From assembly GCA_002943765.1 (NCBI GenBank), contig PQWQ01000005.1, positions 2,341,501 through 2,405,500 on the forward strand: DNA of 64,000 nt. Reading direction: 5' to 3'. Source of the DNA: Psoroptes ovis (lineage: Eukaryota > Arthropoda > Arachnida > Sarcoptiformes > Psoroptidae). The notes below the pieces were generated by a model, which saw nothing but the letters and a program-made list of their open reading frames with translations, searched no databases and was not told the DNA's origin. Shown in pieces: positions 60,848 to 64,000 of this stretch (positions are counted from its first letter, which is position 1; every line of letters starts with the position of its first letter). A program made the translations under genes and the position numbers.

Positions 60848-63800
60848 ATGATTACATTCATGTTATTCATATCTGAATGGCTGAATTTGATTCTGTACTA
60901 TGTACAGAATTTTTTCCGTAAAAATAATGTTGATATTATCAATAGTAATTATGATAATCTGAATCATAATCAGCAGCAGCCGCAGCGACAGCCACAACAT
61001 CAAACAACAATGAATAATCAAAGGTATGTGCGATATATTTTGATATTTTTAGCAATTAGGCTTCATTTAAGCTGAAAATTCATGAATATTTATCATTTAT
61101 GGTCGAGTAAATTGATTAATTAATTATGTTTAATTTCATTTTTTGATTGAATTTCGCTTGTTTAGTTATGAAAATATCATTTCATTAACATTCAATTATG
61201 CATGGAATATATTGACACATAAAATTGATCATAATTTTATTGATATGAAAAAAAATGTACTGAAATCTGAATTGGTAACGAAAACGTTGGAAAAATTGAC
61301 ATATGAACAATTTATTTTCAATAATAATAATCGAAATAACGATGATAATCGACAACCACAGCAACAACATCAATCAAATAATGAATCAATAAAATATTCA
61401 GAAATACGTAACACTAATGAATTTCGGAAATATTTAAATAAAAATCGTTTAAAAGCATTTAATATATTTGAAAATTTAACATCACTGATATCATTATCGC
61501 TGCTTCGTATTGCTAATTGGATTCTATATCGTATATTATCACGTATGTTTAATTGTATACAATTTAATCGTTCACAATTGGAACAAATACGACAAAAACA
61601 GCAACAGCACGAACCACAACAACAAACAGTTTCCAACAATAATAACAATCGACAACAACAACAACAGCAGCAACAGCAATCACCGAATAAATCCAAAATG
61701 CCAATATTATATCTGTTAATCCGCAAATCTTATATCGATTGCCTATTAATTACATTTATATTATCAATGAATGGATTTTGTCCACCATTGATTGCATTGA
61801 ATCGAAAATTTTCTCGATCATCATCGTTGCATCCATTTTTTATGAATTTAATACGTGGATTTGGTGCATTTATCGTTAATTTCAATAATAATCATGGCAC
61901 AAATCATAATGATTCAAATAAATCCAATGATAGTATTAATTTGAATGAAAATTCGATCAATAAACAAATACACAATGCAATATTGCGATCATACATAATT
62001 GAAAATTTACGATTAGGCAATTCGTTGGAATTTTTTCTGGATAATTCAAATTTAATTACTACACCATCCACAGCAACAATACCAACAACGGCAAAAATGC
62101 CTACGACCACAATAAACTCGACAAATGATCATCATATCGATGATGATGTTGCTCATCGATTTGAATTTAACAATAATCAACACAAAAACAATAATGATAA
62201 TTCAAATCTATTATCAATTGTAATTGATGCGCTTGCTGATGGTAAGTTCAATGTTTCGATGTATTTTTTTCAAATATTTCTTTGAAAAAAAATGTATAAT
62301 TTGATATTCGTCATGTGATAATTTGTGTGTGTGTGTTGATGATATCAAATGTTCTTTATGCTGATTGATTGTACTTGTCATTCATTAATTTAACTATTCG
62401 TTTGTATATCGAATCGACAAAATGCATTTGAATGAAACAATTGATTGAATGAATGATTGACTTAATTTACCATTGTCATCAATTTTTTTTAATGATTTTA
62501 ATTTTTCGTTTCAATCAAATCATTTGAAAAGGTTCCATACAAAATGTTTGCATTGTTCCTGTATCGATTTCATATGAAAAATCAATCGAACCAATTTATA
62601 ATGGTGATGAACAAAAGCAATTGAATTATCAATCAAATCATCAGAAACAACAACAACAACAAAATAAATCATTCGTAGCAAAAACAATCGCAACAATATC
62701 ATCGACGAAATCAATTTTGTTAACAATATGGAAAATATGGAAAACAATTCGTACAAATTATGGTACTGTACGTGTAGATTTTTGTCAACCATTCATATTG
62801 AATGATTATATGAATCAATTTCAACTACATGAACGATTACAAAAACAATTTGATAATAAATTACAAAGCAATTATAATCAACTAAATGCTAGTGATAATA
62901 ATAATGATAATAATTGCCTATCAAATGAATCAATCATTCCGACAAAAATTGATTATGGCATATCAATGATTGATTGTATTGCATGTACACCACCATCACA
63001 ATCAGGTCCAAAAATGCCTTCGAAATGTATTAGCGCTAATGGTGATGGACATAATGAAAATCAAAGTATACAAAAATTAATAATCAAACAAAGTTCAATG
63101 TCAGATGATGATGAAGATGTTTTAGAAAATAATAATGCTGATAATAGCACCGTAGATTCAGCCATAAATCGTTTGAAATGTTGTCAATCATTATCCAAGC
63201 ATATTTTATATGATTTATATCAAAATCAATCAATCATGTCAACACATTTGATTGCGTTTTTATTGTTGAACAAATATCGTACGCAGGGCACGACAATTAA
63301 ACAATTGTCATTGGATTTAGATTGGTTAAGGCAAACAATTTATCGTTATAAATCATATAATGATCAACACCTACAACCTCATAATAAACATCGATTACAA
63401 CAATATTATTATAAATTATCGACATCATTGATTAATAATGATTCATATCAATTGATTAAATATGCAATAAAATTATTACGAAATGATAATTTGATAAATA
63501 TTGAAAAATTACGTATTAAATGGTCATCACCAATGTACAATGATTATGATAATGGATTTAGAAATTCATATAGCAATAATAAATATAATTATTATGATCA
63601 AACAACGGATAAAGATTTTGATTTTGATGATATTATCGATAATTGTGATAATGATGATGATTATCAATATAATCAAGAATATAATAAATCAAAATTAGAG
63701 ATAATTTATTTGAAACCAGTCATTAATTTACAATCATTGTTACATTTACAACATTATTCTAATCATTGTTCATCATTGTTTATATTTGAATCAGTTTTAT

Positions 63801-64000
63801 GTGAGTATTTTTGCCGAAAAATTCAATGATTCAATCCATTAACTATCTTTTTTCCATGTACAGCCATATCATTACATTCATTTGTACAGAAAAATATTGA
63901 ATTATCATCGCTGTTATATGATCCATCTACATTCATATCGAATTTATCGATAAATAAACGTGAATTTTTCCGACGTTGTCGATTGATTTGTTCATTATTG
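60848..64000 (+). CDS. Glycerol-3-phosphate acyltransferase-like protein, 3' end beyond window
   Basis: Family of mitochondrial-type GPATs, which acylate glycerol-3-phosphate at the outer mitochondrial membrane in glycerolipid synthesis. Exons 60848-61023, 61166-62241, 62532-63800 and 63864 onward; phases 2, 1, 1 agree, 886 codons in window. Recognition rests on the order of blocks: RKSYIDCLLITFIL (block I, usually HRSYID), RGFGAFIVNF (block II, usually GAFFIRR), SLEFFLDNSN (block III, usually FLEGTRSR) and CIVPVSISYE (block IV, retained). The block I His is Arg (CGC at 61722-61724), block II loses both Arg and block III loses EGTRS, so acyl transfer is doubtful. PolyQ and Asn runs are inserted between blocks. 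Start ATG has ACAAAATG context and precedes a hydrophobic segment (FMLFISEWLNLILYYV). Probably a pseudoenzyme paralogue, possibly analogous to GPAT2. Confidence 0.82.

Noticed and set aside
61185..62110. Minus-strand frames over the GPAT exon, including a Cys-rich one
   Set aside because: Poly-Cys and poly-Leu runs are the antisense of polyQ (CAA/CAG) codons in the GPAT gene.
1..64000. tRNA, rRNA, CRISPR arrays or bacterial-type operons
   Set aside because: Scanned by eye for B-box-like GTTCGA sites, rRNA motifs and regularly spaced direct repeats; none convincing, and the gene architecture is eukaryotic.

Overview
This is eukaryotic, strongly AT-rich DNA with very short introns (58-75 bp where I can define them), long non-coding stretches and abundant ATC/GAT and CAA triplet runs. 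The gene set (neuroglian-type adhesion molecule, divergent ionotropic receptors, intronless Rad9, mitochondrial-type GPAT) points to an arthropod. The base composition, tiny introns and triplet-rich coding style fit an acariform (astigmatid, dust-mite-like) mite best. The species is inference; I saw no rRNA, tRNA or mitochondrial marker.

Layout. 1-15.2 kb: no recognisable protein gene; probably intergenic DNA plus 5' UTR exon(s) and first intron of the next gene, with two small mariner-type relics. 15.3-19.5 kb (+): neuroglian/L1CAM homologue (6 Ig, 5 FN3, TM, ankyrin-binding tail, PDZ ligand) in four coding exons. 20.6-22.5 kb (-): Rad9 of the 9-1-1 checkpoint clamp, convergent with neuroglian. 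22.7-32.0 kb: a giant palindrome (arms about 2.2-2.3 kb, 1.0-kb centre) whose right arm carries a young Ty1/copia retrotransposon. The palindrome centre holds a tandem array of 36-51-nt blocks, each bounded by splice-like signals. 32.9-40.2 kb: a nest of retroelements: two decayed gag-bearing LTR relics (A and B) sharing a 270-bp tail, with a full-length LINE inserted into relic A. 40.2-45.1 kb (-): two tandem ionotropic-receptor genes. 45.1-54.6 kb: non-coding, with one mariner-type MITE and one hAT-type MITE with perfect target-site duplications. 54.7-56.8 kb: a young LTR element (C) with identical LTRs that encodes only a Gag-like/coiled-coil protein with an integrase-tail-like C-terminus. 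60.8-64.0 kb (+, runs off the window): a GPAT-family gene whose catalytic motifs I-III are degenerate.

Host genes appear independent of one another. The main themes are layered mobile elements, whose order of insertion can be read from nested target-site duplications, and several single-base differences in A/T homopolymers that break otherwise conserved reading frames. Exon models for neuroglian, both receptors and GPAT were built by hand from splice signals and checked for phase; totals are multiples of three, except in one receptor that lacks a single A.
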